Positions 27,463-35,929 of a stretch of DNA of 64,000 nucleotides are shown in pieces. Both the position numbers and the translations under genes were made by a program. Each line of letters begins with the position of its first letter. Position 1 is the stretch's first letter. The notes below the pieces were generated by a model. The model was given only the letters and a program-made list of their open reading frames with translations, was not told where the DNA came from and did no database searches. Source of the stretch: Halovivax cerinus (GTDB lineage Archaea; Halobacteriota; Halobacteria; Halobacteriales; Natrialbaceae); NCBI RefSeq assembly GCF_024498195.1, contig NZ_CP101824.1:3534001-3598000 (forward strand). Direction: 5' to 3'.

Positions 27463-28443
27463 CTAGCCGCTCCACTCCTCGAACGATCGGTAGATTCCCT
27501 TCGAGAGATAGCGCTCCGCCGAGTCGGGGAAGACGGTGACGACGGAGTCAGACGGTGTGTCGAGTTCACCGTCGGCGATCCGCTGGGCGACGCGACGGGC
27601 GGCGACGCTCGCCGCACCCGAACTCGAGCCGACGAGGTGGCCCTCTTCCGCGGCGAGTCGTTTCAGCTCCTCGTGGGCACGGTCGTCGGAAACCGGGTGG
27701 ATATCGTCGACGAGATCGGGGTCGAAGAGCTCGTTCGTCGCGGTGTCGTGGGTACCGATCCCTTCGATCTTGTACTCCGCTTCCTCGCGGGGCTCGCCGA
27801 GGAACTCGCCGTAGAGCGACCCTTCCGGCTCGACGGCACCGACGTACGTGTCGGGATTTTCCTCGCGGGCGTACCGGGCGATGCCCATCAGCGTGCCCGC
27901 CGTACCGCACCCGGCGACGACCGCCCCCACCTCGCCGTCGAGCGCCTCGTAGATCTCCGGACCCGTCGTCTCGTAGTGCGTCTCCGCGTTGAGGGGGTTC
28001 GAGAACTGCTGGGGGACGACCGCGTCGTCGAGTTCGTCCGCGAGTTCGTGTGCGCGTTCGATCGCACCGCCCATGCCGTCGTCGGTGGGCGTGTTGATGA
28101 CTTCGGCGCCGAGCGCGCGCATGAGCTGTTGCTTCTCCACGCTGAACCGCTCGGGGACGACGAACACCGCGTCGAGACCGAGCTGTTCGGCGGCGATGGC
28201 GAAGCCGATTCCGGTGTTACCGGCGGTCGGCTCCACGACGGTCCCGCCCTCACCGACGTCCCCGCGCTCCAGCATCCGTTCGACCATGTACGCGCCGATG
28301 CGATCTTTGACGCTCGCGCCCGGATTGAACGACTCGAGCTTGGCGTAGATGGAGACCGAGGAGGGCCCGGCCTGGACTTCGACAAGCGGCGTCCGACCCA
28401 CGGCCTCGAGGACCGAGGACAGTGCGCGATCGTGTTCGGTCAT
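27463..28443 (-). CDS. PLP-dependent cysteine synthase family protein
   Basis: 326-residue fold-type II PLP enzyme (cysteine synthase/cystathionine beta-synthase catalytic domain, no CBS pair). The PLP lysine is Lys46 in NPGASVKDRIG. EPTAGNTGIGFAIAA is the Asn loop, GCGTAGTLMGIAR binds the PLP phosphate, and HLVGSSSGAASVAA closes the active site. It makes cysteine (or cystathionine) from an activated serine and sulfide (or homocysteine). The ATG at 28443 is supported by an upstream TATA-like ATAATAA and a dyad at 28449-28461. Confidence 0.9.
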   Translation of the reverse strand: MTEHDRALSSVLEAVGRTPLVEVQAGPSSVSIYAKLESFNPGASVKDRIGAYMVERMLERGDVGEGGTVVEPTAGNTGIGFAIAAEQLGLDAVFVVPERFSVEKQQLMRALGAEVINTPTDDGMGGAIERAHELADELDDAVVPQQFSNPLNAETHYETTGPEIYEALDGEVGAVVAGCGTAGTLMGIARYAREENPDTYVGAVEPEGSLYGEFLGEPREEAEYKIEGIGTHDTATNELFDPDLVDDIHPVSDDRAHEELKRLAAEEGHLVGSSSGAASVAARRVAQRIADGELDTPSDSVVTVFPDSAERYLSKGIYRSFEEWSG

Positions 28444-28448
28444 ATTGA

Positions 28449-28484
28449 GGCAACGTTTGCCCCGGGTGATAGCTGTTATTATCC
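28449..28484 (-). promoter_or_regulatory. Promoter and dyad before the cysteine synthase gene
   Basis: On the minus strand a TATA-like GGGATAATAAC lies about 27-40 bases before the ATG at 28443. Between it and the start is the near-palindrome GGCAAACGTTGCC (28449-28461). Its position over the likely transcription start is that of a repressor site. A close copy occurs at 37585-37597 upstream of the rhodanese gene. Confidence 0.5.
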
Positions 28485-28510
28485 CACCGGAATCACCGAC
28501 CCGACGCCGG

Positions 28511-28888
28511 TCAGGCGTTCGATTCTGACGTCGCGTGGGCGTCACCGGTCTCGCCCGCGCCGTCGCCAGACTCGTCCGCGTCGTCGCCAGACTCTCCCGC
28601 GTCGTCGCCGCTCTCGCTAGCCGTCGACCCGGTCTCCTCGTCGGCGTCCTCGATTGCCGCCTCCGTCAGAATGGCGTCGACGTCGAGGCCCCGATCCGCC
28701 GCGATGGCTTCGAGTAGCGCTCGCTGTTCGGCGACGTCGCCTTCGAGGTCGGTGACCGTGTCGTGCGTCTCGTCGACCGCACCTTCGAGGGTGACGATAC
28801 GACCCTGGAGTTCCTGGACCTGTTTGTACATCTGTTCGGCCTTCTCCGAGACGAGCTGGATCTTCTTCGCCGTCGAACCAAGTCCCAT
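28511..28888 (-). CDS. DUF5798 coiled-coil protein
   Basis: 125 residues. MGLGSTAKKIQLVSEKAEQMY leads into a continuous coiled coil (QELQGRIVTLEGAVDETHDTVTDLE) and the conserved EQRALLEAIAADRGLDVDAI of DUF5798. The last 40 residues are an acidic repeat of the GESGDDAD type. The family is haloarchaeal and its role unknown. The upstream frame extension is rejected: it runs into the SRP RNA promoter. Confidence 0.85.
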   Translation of the reverse strand: MGLGSTAKKIQLVSEKAEQMYKQVQELQGRIVTLEGAVDETHDTVTDLEGDVAEQRALLEAIAADRGLDVDAILTEAAIEDADEETGSTASESGDDAGESGDDADESGDGAGETGDAHATSESNA

Positions 28889-28998
28889 AGTCGGACGTCG
28901 GTCCACACGCAGTTGGTTCTTTCCACTCGCCGCGATGCCGGTTTCAGACGGTCGATCCCGATCGTACAGCCCGCCGAATCGCCGTCCAGACGAAAGGC

Positions 28999-29008
28999 CC
29001 TTAAGTCC
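28999..29008 (+). promoter_or_regulatory. Probable SRP RNA promoter
   Basis: A TATA-like CCCTTAAGTC lies about 25 bases before the inferred 5' end of the SRP RNA. Confidence 0.4.
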
Positions 29009-29025
29009 CTCCCGCCTACGTAAAT

Positions 29026-29345
29026 TCGGACTAGGTCGGGCAGTTAGGCCCTGCTCGTTACCCGCACTATGGCCTTCAGCGGGGACCGAATACCGTGGGC
29101 GTCCGGTCAGCCCGACCGGGGCCCCGGGAGCCAACGTGGAAGCCTCGTCCGTCGGGGACAGCGGTCCGCGATGATCGTCCGCAGGGACGTCCCATCGCGG
29201 TTAGCCGGCGACAGCCCATCAGGCGCGGAAGCGAGCAGTGGACCGTCGGACACCTGTCGCTCGCCGGGTCGCGGGGTGGAGGAGGCAACCGGGATTCCCC
29301 CGGTCGGAACGCCGGGCAATCGCGACCGTCCACTTCCAACCGAAT
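29026..29345 (+). ncRNA. ffs: Signal recognition particle (7S) RNA
   Basis: About 320 bases, the RNA core of the particle that targets membrane proteins during translation. The universal helix-8 signature CAGGCGCGGAAGCGAGCAG is at 29220-29238, with the GGAA tetraloop at 29227-29230, matching the family pattern CAGGnCnGGAAGnnAGCAG that binds SRP54. The 5' TTCGG (29026-29030) pairs with 3' CCGAA (29340-29344), closing helix 1 as in archaeal SRP RNAs. A TATA-like element lies 25 bases upstream. The ends are estimates from this pairing. Open frames over this stretch on both strands are spurious. Confidence 0.88.
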
Positions 29346-29740
29346 ATACTGCAGAGCGGTAGTTCTGTGCGCCGCGTTTCTCGGTGAAATTTTCACAAGA
29401 GCCGGAGGCTCTTTTGGACTGGGCGATTCCAGAGGAATCGCTTGCAGTCGGCGCGTAGCGCCGCCCGACGACAGCGGGGGACTGCGTTCTCTCGAGCAGA
29501 CGGCGCGCCGCGCCGACAGCCCCGCGAGAGCGGTGGTCCCGCGTCGGTTCGACGAAACGTACTCCTCTCACCGACAGCCGCGCGGTAGGAGTCCCGTCTC
29601 ACGGGTTCACCGCCCGACCTCCCGCGGCGCTATCGCGCCGCGCGTTCCAGGTCGGTCGTCGGCTCCGTCCGCCGCGTGTCGCTTGCGGTGAACGAGTCGA
29701 GCCGACAGTCGTGGGTGTTCTTGCGGCCAGAAGCGGGCGT
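29346..29740. other. Hairpin-rich island without a gene
   Basis: No protein gene is credible. At least five perfect short hairpins with 3-4 base loops are strung along it: 29397-29413, 29423-29441, 29450-29462, 29593-29605 and 29623-29642. A structured RNA or a relic element is possible. Confidence 0.55.
29397..29416 (+). terminator. Terminator-like hairpin after the SRP RNA
   Basis: Perfect 7-base stem AAGAGCC/GGCTCTT with loop GGA, followed by TTTGG, about 50 bases after the SRP RNA 3' end. The look is that of a stem plus short T-run; archaeal termination usually needs only T-runs, so the function is tentative. Confidence 0.4.
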
Positions 29741-29989
29741 CTACCGGTACACGACGGCGGTGTGTCCGCGCGTGTCGTGAACGGTTGCGTTCAGGTCCGC
29801 CGCCAGTTCACTCGCGAGTTCATCGGTGTCGGTTCCACCGCGGGCGGCGCGCAGGAACTTTACCTTCACCAGATCGCGGTCGTCGAGCTGGGTGTCGAGT
29901 TCGTCGACGACGGCGTCGACGCCGCCCTTGCCGACCCAGACGGTGACGTCGAGGTCGTGGGCGCGTTTCGTACGCTCGGTTTCGTCCAT
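29741..29989 (-). CDS. YhbY/CRM-domain RNA-binding protein
   Basis: 82 residues. The whole protein is one CRM domain: DLDVTVWVGKGGVDAVVDELD holds the GxxG-type loop (GKGG), and DLVKVKFLRAARGG follows. Bacterial YhbY binds pre-50S ribosomes. It lies downstream of rnp4 on the same strand, 86 bases away, a pairing often seen in haloarchaea and suggesting a shared role in RNA maturation. The start is the ATG at 29989. Confidence 0.88.
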   Translation of the reverse strand: MDETERTKRAHDLDVTVWVGKGGVDAVVDELDTQLDDRDLVKVKFLRAARGGTDTDELASELAADLNATVHDTRGHTAVVYR

Positions 29990-30075
29990 GGGTGTGAATT
30001 GGCGGCGAACGGTTTCAATGGACCGTCTCGTCGCTGCCACGGCGTTCGTCACTCCGGAACGGATCCGGGTGGCCG

Positions 30076-30363
30076 TCACGCAGTCTCGTAGGGGTAGCGC
30101 GCGTGGTGCCCACACGCACAGGTGATCACGACGTGGCCGTCCTGGAGACGGACGCGAGCGTTGTCGCCCGGTCGGAGGTAGGCGTCACAGGCGTCGCAGG
30201 TCGAGCGCGTGAACGAGCGCGGCAAGCGAAGACGATTGCGCTCGGCGATACGGCGTGCGAGGCGAACGTACTCCCGGGCGCGATCGACGTTCCCGTCGGC
30301 CGTCGCCTCGGCGGCGAGCGCTTCGAGGCGATCGATCCGTTCCTCGGCGATCGTCACAGCCAC
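30076..30363 (-). CDS. rnp4: Ribonuclease P protein component 4 (Rpp21/Rpr2)
   Basis: 95-residue subunit of archaeal RNase P, which trims tRNA 5' leaders. Helical part AREYVRLARRIAERNRLRLP, then the zinc ribbon: STCDACDAYLRPG and VITCACGHHARYP supply four Cys. The GTG at 30363 (alternatively 30357) is chosen because conserved family sequence begins there and a TATA-like GATTTACG lies 20-27 bases upstream. The frame stays open for a further 160 codons upstream without resemblance to anything. Confidence 0.9.
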   Translation of the reverse strand: MAVTIAEERIDRLEALAAEATADGNVDRAREYVRLARRIAERNRLRLPRSFTRSTCDACDAYLRPGDNARVRLQDGHVVITCACGHHARYPYETA

Positions 30364-30788
30364 ACTCGGCGGGGCACGTAAATCGGTGTTTCGTTCCGGC
30401 GCGGAGACGACGGCGATGGGCGTGTCTCCGAACGTCACGGCCGACGCGGATGCGACCTGGCCGAAACCACAAGACTCGTAGGTGCGTCGGGAGTAGTGAC
30501 CCCAATCAATGTCGTCCGACCGCAGGCCGTCAGGTTCACGCCCTCCCCGCGACGGTGAGTCCCGTCTGTGGCACCTGCGCGGACGCGGTCGGTCAGTTAG
30601 GGGCGACGAGTCGACGACGCGATCGGCCGGCGACCGGTCGATTCGATGGACGGGCCCGATCGCCGACGGACTGGCTGACGGTGGCCGACGGAGCCGAACC
30701 GTCTCGCCGTCTCCCTGTCCACTCGTGGCACGGATCAGTGCCTGTCGTAATGTAATTATAGGGCGAGAAACTTCACAGAGGTAAGAAA
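30364..30788. promoter_or_regulatory. Divergent region between rnp4 and the first binding protein
   Basis: No gene is recognised, although the rnp4 frame stays open through it. On the plus strand a TATA-like TAATTATAG (30753-30761) and a Shine-Dalgarno GAGGT (30778-30782) precede the ATG at 30789; a clear ribosome-binding site is unusual for this window, where leaderless starts dominate. Confidence 0.55.
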
Positions 30789-32531
30789 ATGACCGGGACC
30801 GGCGCGCCGTCGCGCGATCGTGTGAACCGGCGGTCGGTTCTCGCAACGGTGGGAACCGGGGCGTCACTGGCGACCGCCGGGTGCGCGGGGCTGTTCTCGC
30901 ACGTTTCGTCGCTGGACGATCAGCTCTCGGTGACGATAACCACGGTTCCGGACGACGACGATCGACAGAGCAACGGAATCTTCAAATACCTCGAAACGGC
31001 GCTGGAGGCCGCCGGCATCGACGTCGGCGTCGAACTGCGAACCACTGCGCAGCTCCAGCAGAAGGTGCTCGTAGACCAGGAGTTCGACATCTTCGTCGCC
31101 AGACACCCCGGCTTCAAACACCCGGACGGCCTCTACGAACTGCTTCACTCCCGGTTCGCCTCCGAACCCGGCTGGCAGAATCCGTACGGAGTGACGCATA
31201 TGGACCTGGACGAGCATCTCGAGGCACAGCGTCACCTCACCGGAGAGGAGCGGACGGCGGCGATCGGTGACGCGCTCGACATCGTTCTCAAAGAGAAACC
31301 GTTCGTCCCGGTCTGTGCCCCGTCGACGTATTACGCCGTCAACCCGGAGCAGTTCGGTGGGTGGGACCGACAGACGTTCCGGACGCGCCTGGGGTTCGTC
31401 GACCTCGATCCGGCCGACGGGGTCGACGCGTTCACCGGGCTCGTGACCGATTCGAGACCGACCGTGAACCTGAACCCGCTCGCCGTCCAGTACCGTCGAA
31501 CTGGCGTGTACACGTCGCTGCTGTACGACTCGCTGGCGACCGAGTCGAACGGCGATCTGATACCGTGGCTGGCGAGCGACTGGGAGTGGGCCGACGACCG
31601 CGTGACAGCCACCCTCAGGCCGGACGTCACGTTCCACGACGGCGAATCACTCACGGCCACCGACGTCGCGTTCACGTTCGACTTCCTCGAAGATCTCTCG
31701 CTCGGCCGGGCGGAGTCGCCGATACCGGCCTCTCGGTTCCGCAGGCACACGTCGACGGTGGAGACCGTCACTCCGGTCGACGACGAAACGGTCGAGATAA
31801 CCGTCAGCACGAACCGCACCGTCGGCGCGTCGGCTCTCACCGTCCCGATCCTTCCCGAACACGTGTGGCGCCCGATCGTGACGGAGTTAGAGCAAGAGAC
31901 CGCCTCGACCGGACCGTGGCTCAGAGAGGAACTGCACGCAGAGACGATCCCCCGGACCGGGAGCGGACCGTACCGATTCGACGGCTGGACGCAGGGAGAC
32001 CAGGTGACGTTCACGCGATTCGACGAGCACTTCGCGATCGACGACCCCGACCTTCCGTCGGCGCCCGTCGACCAGTTACAGGTACAATCGGCGCCCAACG
32101 GGTCGACCGCGATCGGACTCGTAGACCGAGGCGACGCCACCGCGCTCGTGACGCCGATCGAATCCCACGTCGTCGGGGAGACCGAATCGACCGAGACCGC
32201 CAAACGGATCTCTGATCCGAACTGGGCGTTTTACCAGGTGGGATTCAACACGAGGGAACCCCCGTTCAGCAACTTCAGGTTCAGGCAGGCGGTGGCGTCA
32301 CTGATCGACCGGGAGTGGCTCGCCTCGGAGGTCTTTCACGGACACGCCCGTCCGATCGCGGTACCCGATATGGAGTCGGCCGCGATCGACGACTACACGT
32401 GGAACGGTGCCGACCCGGAGACGCCGTTCGTCGGCACGGACGGCGAAGTCGACGTCGAGGCGGCCCGCGACCTGTTCGAAGTGGCGAGCTACCGATACAA
32501 CGACGAGGGAGAACTGGTGGTGAACGACTGA
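30789..32531 (+). CDS. Family-5 solute-binding lipoprotein with permuted domain order (copy A)
   Basis: 580 residues. Tat-type lipoprotein signal (RVNRRSVLAT, lipobox ATAGC near residue 32). Residues 45-205 look like the C-terminal lobe of SBP_bac_5 proteins (VEQ-type strand SVTITTV, EFDIFVARHPGF, EERTAAIGDALDIVLKEKPFVPV). Residues 225-580 then look like the normal N-terminal and middle parts: NLNPLAVQY, LYDSLA, LASDWEW, FHDGESLTATDVAFTF, GSGPYRF, GFNTREPPFSNFRFRQAVASLIDR, ending at YNDEGELVVND. The order is thus circularly permuted. No permease genes are adjacent. The stop overlaps the PAP2 start by one base. The ligand is unknown. Confidence 0.85.
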   Translation: MTGTGAPSRDRVNRRSVLATVGTGASLATAGCAGLFSHVSSLDDQLSVTITTVPDDDDRQSNGIFKYLETALEAAGIDVGVELRTTAQLQQKVLVDQEFDIFVARHPGFKHPDGLYELLHSRFASEPGWQNPYGVTHMDLDEHLEAQRHLTGEERTAAIGDALDIVLKEKPFVPVCAPSTYYAVNPEQFGGWDRQTFRTRLGFVDLDPADGVDAFTGLVTDSRPTVNLNPLAVQYRRTGVYTSLLYDSLATESNGDLIPWLASDWEWADDRVTATLRPDVTFHDGESLTATDVAFTFDFLEDLSLGRAESPIPASRFRRHTSTVETVTPVDDETVEITVSTNRTVGASALTVPILPEHVWRPIVTELEQETASTGPWLREELHAETIPRTGSGPYRFDGWTQGDQVTFTRFDEHFAIDDPDLPSAPVDQLQVQSAPNGSTAIGLVDRGDATALVTPIESHVVGETESTETAKRISDPNWAFYQVGFNTREPPFSNFRFRQAVASLIDREWLASEVFHGHARPIAVPDMESAAIDDYTWNGADPETPFVGTDGEVDVEAARDLFEVASYRYNDEGELVVND

Positions 32532-33385
32532 TGTTCGTGTCGATCCTGGGCCGGGTGTCTCTGGTCGTGACCGCCCTGCTGGTGCTCGGTATCTGGAGAG
32601 TCATCGGTTTCGAGACACTGCACCAGGCGCTTCGGGATTGGCGGCCACGGATTCGGTCAGTCCTGCCCGTAACCATCGCTCTCGCACCCGTGTTGATCGT
32701 GAACAAACTTGCACGCCAGTCACTCGTCACCATCTCCCAGGAGTACGGACTCCGCGTTGGTGATCTCTTCTACGAGATCGAAGGCGGGTTCATCCTCGTC
32801 TTCGAAGTGATCTGGTCGCCGGCGACGACGCACTACTTCTCGTTTATCTACATCTACGGGTACGCGTTCTTGCTCGTGTTCCCGATCGTGATGTACTTCA
32901 CGCTGCGGGATACGACCACTTTGCGCCGGCTCCTGGGCGCGTACGCACTCAACTACGCGATCGGCGTCACCCTCTACGTGGTCTTTCACGCGTTCGGTCC
33001 CCGTCAGTACCTCGGGGGAGAGATCGAGACGATGCTCTATCAGGTCCAGCCGAACGTACAGTACCTGACCAGGGAGATCAATCACTACACGAACGTCTTC
33101 CCCTCGTTACACACGTCGCTTTCGGCGACGGTCATGTTGTTCGCCATCGAGTCGCGGTCGGAGTTTCCGGCCTGGACGCCGGTCGCGATCGTCCTCGCAG
33201 TCAGCGTCTGGCTCTCGACGATGTACCTCGGGATTCACTGGGCGATCGACGTCCTCGCCGGACTGATACTCGCCGTCGTCTGCGTCGACCTGTCTCACAG
33301 GCTGATCGGCCGATTCGACGTCGATCGTCGGCTCGAATCGGTCTACGACTGGATCGCGTCGATCCGCGGCCGCATCGGGGCGTGA
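32531..33385 (+). CDS. PAP2-superfamily membrane phosphatase or phosphotransferase
   Basis: 284 residues, about six membrane helices. PAP2 core motifs: PSLHTSLSATVM (motif 2, with its His) and STMYLGIHWAIDVLAG (motif 3, with His and Asp). The Arg usual in motif 3 is Thr, and the K-x6-RP motif 1 is not seen clearly (NKLARQ). This pattern is nearest to the PAP2_3/inositol phosphotransferase branch. Members act on lipid phosphates or transfer head groups at the membrane. The ATG overlaps the stop of binding protein A by one base (TGATG), so expression is coupled. Confidence 0.85.
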   Translation: MFVSILGRVSLVVTALLVLGIWRVIGFETLHQALRDWRPRIRSVLPVTIALAPVLIVNKLARQSLVTISQEYGLRVGDLFYEIEGGFILVFEVIWSPATTHYFSFIYIYGYAFLLVFPIVMYFTLRDTTTLRRLLGAYALNYAIGVTLYVVFHAFGPRQYLGGEIETMLYQVQPNVQYLTREINHYTNVFPSLHTSLSATVMLFAIESRSEFPAWTPVAIVLAVSVWLSTMYLGIHWAIDVLAGLILAVVCVDLSHRLIGRFDVDRRLESVYDWIASIRGRIGA

Positions 33386-33502
33386 GTCGAGAGTGGGACG
33401 ACCGATCTGGCCGAAGTTCCGGACGAGCGGGTATCGGTTCGCAGTCGCGGGGCAGAGCGGCGGAGACCACCTACCGGCCGACGAGCCGCGTGCGTAATAC
33501 CC

Positions 33503-33510
33503 TTATATCT
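33503..33510 (+). promoter_or_regulatory. TATA box of binding protein B
   Basis: TTATATCT, centred about 30 bases before the ATG at 33537, fits a leaderless transcript. Gene B therefore has its own promoter although it follows the A-PAP2 pair. Confidence 0.6.
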
Positions 33511-33536
33511 CTCCTGTCGAACGGCAAACGAACTGA

Positions 33537-35276
33537 ATGGATCCCGTAGTTCCCGATACCCCGCTCTCCAGACGGGCACTCCTCGGCGCGGTGACGGCCG
33601 GAACGGTGGCGGCCGGTGCCGGCTGTCTGAGCGGCGTCCGAACGTTCCTCAGAGGCGAACCGGTCGACGAGTTCACGTTGTCGGTCGCGAGCGTCGACGA
33701 GTCCAGCGATCCACAGGCTGCCTCGGTGGCGGCGATTCTCGAACGCGCCCTCGAAACGGCGGGAATGACCGTCGACCGGACGACCCACTCGCGCGAGGAG
33801 TTCTTCCGCCGGATCCTCGTCGACCACGAGTTCGATCTCTTCGTCTGGCGGACGCCGCCCGTTCGCGATCCGGCAGTCCTCTACGAGGCGCTGCACACGC
33901 GTTTCGCAGACGAAGCCGGCCTGCAGAATCCGTACGGGTTCACGAACGCCACGTTCGAGTCCACGCTCGATCGACTGCGCGCAGCGTCGGACGGCGACCG
34001 CCGACGGGAGACCAGGCGAACGCTCGAATCGTTCGCCGACAACCAACCGTTCACGCCATTGTGTCGCCCGACCGCTAGTCACCTGTCGAACACCGATCGG
34101 TTCGCCGGCGTCGGTCGGTACCCACTCGAGGAGCGCTACGCGTACCTCGATATCGAACCCGTCGACGACGCGGAGACGCTCACCATGGTAACGACCGACC
34201 CGGACGTGACCCGTTCGTTCAATCCGCTGGGAATCGACCGGCCGCACTGGAACTATCCGACCGAGACGTTGCTCTACGACTCCCTCGCGACGGCGGCTGA
34301 CGACACGCTCGTTCCGTGGCTGGCAGCGGAGTGGAACTGGTCCGACGGCGCCGCCACCGTCACGTTACGTGCGACTGACTGGCACGATGGCGACACCGTC
34401 ACCGCGTCCGACGTGGCATTTACCTACGACTTTCTCACGGACACGACCGCTGGAACGGGCGACGTACCGATTCCCGCACCCATCCACAGGGGACTGGCGT
34501 CTGCGATCGAAGCCGTCGACGTACTCGATGACCGCCGCCTTCGAATCGTCCCCGCGGGCGGTGCGGCCGCCGCCGAACGAGCGTTCACCGTCCCGATCCT
34601 GCCGGAACACATCTGGAGCGAGCGGACGGACCGAACCGGCTTCTTCGAGGTGGATTCGCCCGGCGGGACGACGCGGGCGATCGCCACCGACAACGTGGCG
34701 CCGGTCGGCAGCGGGCTCTTCGAGTACGTGTCTCACACCGCAGGACAACGCCTCGAACTCCGGCGAAACGACGAGCACTTTTCGACGACCGAGACGGACC
34801 AATCGGCGTCGATCGCGAGGATCGTGGTGACGGTCGCGGACGATTCTGGGGCCGCGATCGACGACGTTCGATCCGGGCGTGCGGACGTGACGCTCTCGGC
34901 GCTGGCACCGACGTTCGCCGATTCCTACGCGCCGGCTGACCCGTTCGTCGTCCACAGGCGTCCGAGCGGGTCGATCTATGCCGTCGGATACAACACACGG
35001 AGCGCACCCCTCTCGAGCCCGTACGTCCGACGGACGGTCGCGCGATTGCTCGACAAGGCGTGGCTGGTCGAGACCGTCTTCGAGGGAGCCGCCGAACCGA
35101 TCGCGTCCCCGATCGGCGACCCCTGGCAACCGTCCACACTGGCGTGGGAGTCCGAGGATCCAGTGACGCCGTACCTGGGCGAAGACGGAGAGCTTGACGT
35201 TCCGTCGGTCAGGCGAGCGTTCGAGGAACTGGGATACGGCTACGACGACGAGGGCAATCTGCTCGTCGAGGGCTGA
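33537..35276 (+). CDS. Family-5 solute-binding lipoprotein with permuted domain order (copy B)
   Basis: 579 residues, paralogue of copy A with the same unusual order. Tat lipoprotein signal (SRRALLGAVTAG, lipobox GAGC near residue 30). Residues 44-205 resemble the family's C-terminal lobe (EFTLSVASVDES, EFDLFVWRTPP, LQNPYGFTNATFE, PFTPLCRPTA). Then come SFNPLGIDR, LLYDSLATA, LAAEWNWSDG, WHDGDTVTASDVAFTYDF, GYNTRSAPLSSPYVRRTVARLLDK, and an end at YDDEGNLLVEG. The GxGPY motif is altered to GSGLF. The two copies are alignable over their full length, so permutation preceded duplication. Extracytoplasmic, ligand unknown. Confidence 0.85.
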   Translation: MDPVVPDTPLSRRALLGAVTAGTVAAGAGCLSGVRTFLRGEPVDEFTLSVASVDESSDPQAASVAAILERALETAGMTVDRTTHSREEFFRRILVDHEFDLFVWRTPPVRDPAVLYEALHTRFADEAGLQNPYGFTNATFESTLDRLRAASDGDRRRETRRTLESFADNQPFTPLCRPTASHLSNTDRFAGVGRYPLEERYAYLDIEPVDDAETLTMVTTDPDVTRSFNPLGIDRPHWNYPTETLLYDSLATAADDTLVPWLAAEWNWSDGAATVTLRATDWHDGDTVTASDVAFTYDFLTDTTAGTGDVPIPAPIHRGLASAIEAVDVLDDRRLRIVPAGGAAAAERAFTVPILPEHIWSERTDRTGFFEVDSPGGTTRAIATDNVAPVGSGLFEYVSHTAGQRLELRRNDEHFSTTETDQSASIARIVVTVADDSGAAIDDVRSGRADVTLSALAPTFADSYAPADPFVVHRRPSGSIYAVGYNTRSAPLSSPYVRRTVARLLDKAWLVETVFEGAAEPIASPIGDPWQPSTLAWESEDPVTPYLGEDGELDVPSVRRAFEELGYGYDDEGNLLVEG

Positions 35277-35479
35277 GCAGCGGTATCGAGCGTCCCGGCA
35301 GTCGACGTCGCACACGCTTGCAGGATCGGCCGGCATCCGCCCACAGAGACGGCCTTCGACTGCGGGACCGTGGCGGCAGGGTCGAGTATCGATGCGTCAC
35401 GACCGGCCACGATCGACGATACACACCTGCTCGCTGAAAAAACAGCACAGACCGTCCGGCACAGGGCTGACAGCGCCGG

Positions 35480-35842
35480 TCAGTCGTCTTCGAGCGCGTC
35501 AGCGATGCGCTGGAGCTGGCGTGTCGCGTCTCTGACCTCGTCACGAAGCTGTCTGACTTCGCGGACGAGTTCCTCGTCGCCGGCCTCCCCGCCCCGACCA
35601 CCGCCGCCGGGACCGCCGCCCATCATGCCACCCATCATCTGCGCGAAGGGATTTCCACCGCCCATGCCGCCGCCCATCCCGGGGCCGCCGCCACCGCCGA
35701 ACGGGCTCTCGGGCGCCTCGCCCTCACCGCCTTCCTGTTCTCGCTTCTCGCGGATCTCTTCGACGCGCTCGCGGAACGACTTCTCTTCGCCGTCGTCGTC
35801 AGACTGCTCGTCCGGTGCGTCATCGGGGGAATCGTCCGTCAT
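35480..35842 (-). CDS. Glycine/methionine-rich protein between two charged helices
   Basis: 120 residues. Acidic N-terminus, then a charged helix (EKSFRERVEEIREKREQEGG). A central 45-residue Gly/Met block follows (GGGGGPGMGGGMGGGNPF, MMGGMMGGGPGGGG). It ends with a C-terminal coiled coil (DEELVREVRQLRDEVRDATRQL). Start at the ATG at 35842. I do not recognise a family; the helix-flexible block-coiled coil plan suggests an oligomeric scaffold or chaperone-like role, but that is conjecture. Confidence 0.75.
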   Translation of the reverse strand: MTDDSPDDAPDEQSDDDGEEKSFRERVEEIREKREQEGGEGEAPESPFGGGGGPGMGGGMGGGNPFAQMMGGMMGGGPGGGGRGGEAGDEELVREVRQLRDEVRDATRQLQRIADALEDD

Positions 35843-35929
35843 GTCCGCGGGTTCACTCGCGGGTCGGAAAAGGGTTGTCATGGCGACCGCCTCGTCCGAT
35901 GCGCAGCGGTAGCGGGCGCTACGGAACGG

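Noticed and set aside
27241-28620. 459-codon plus-strand frame opposite the cysteine synthase
   Set aside because: Shadow frame; the PLP lysine and phosphate-loop motifs are on the minus strand.
29039-29602. Open frames across the SRP RNA and hairpin island
   Set aside because: They cross the SRP helix-8 signature and have random composition.
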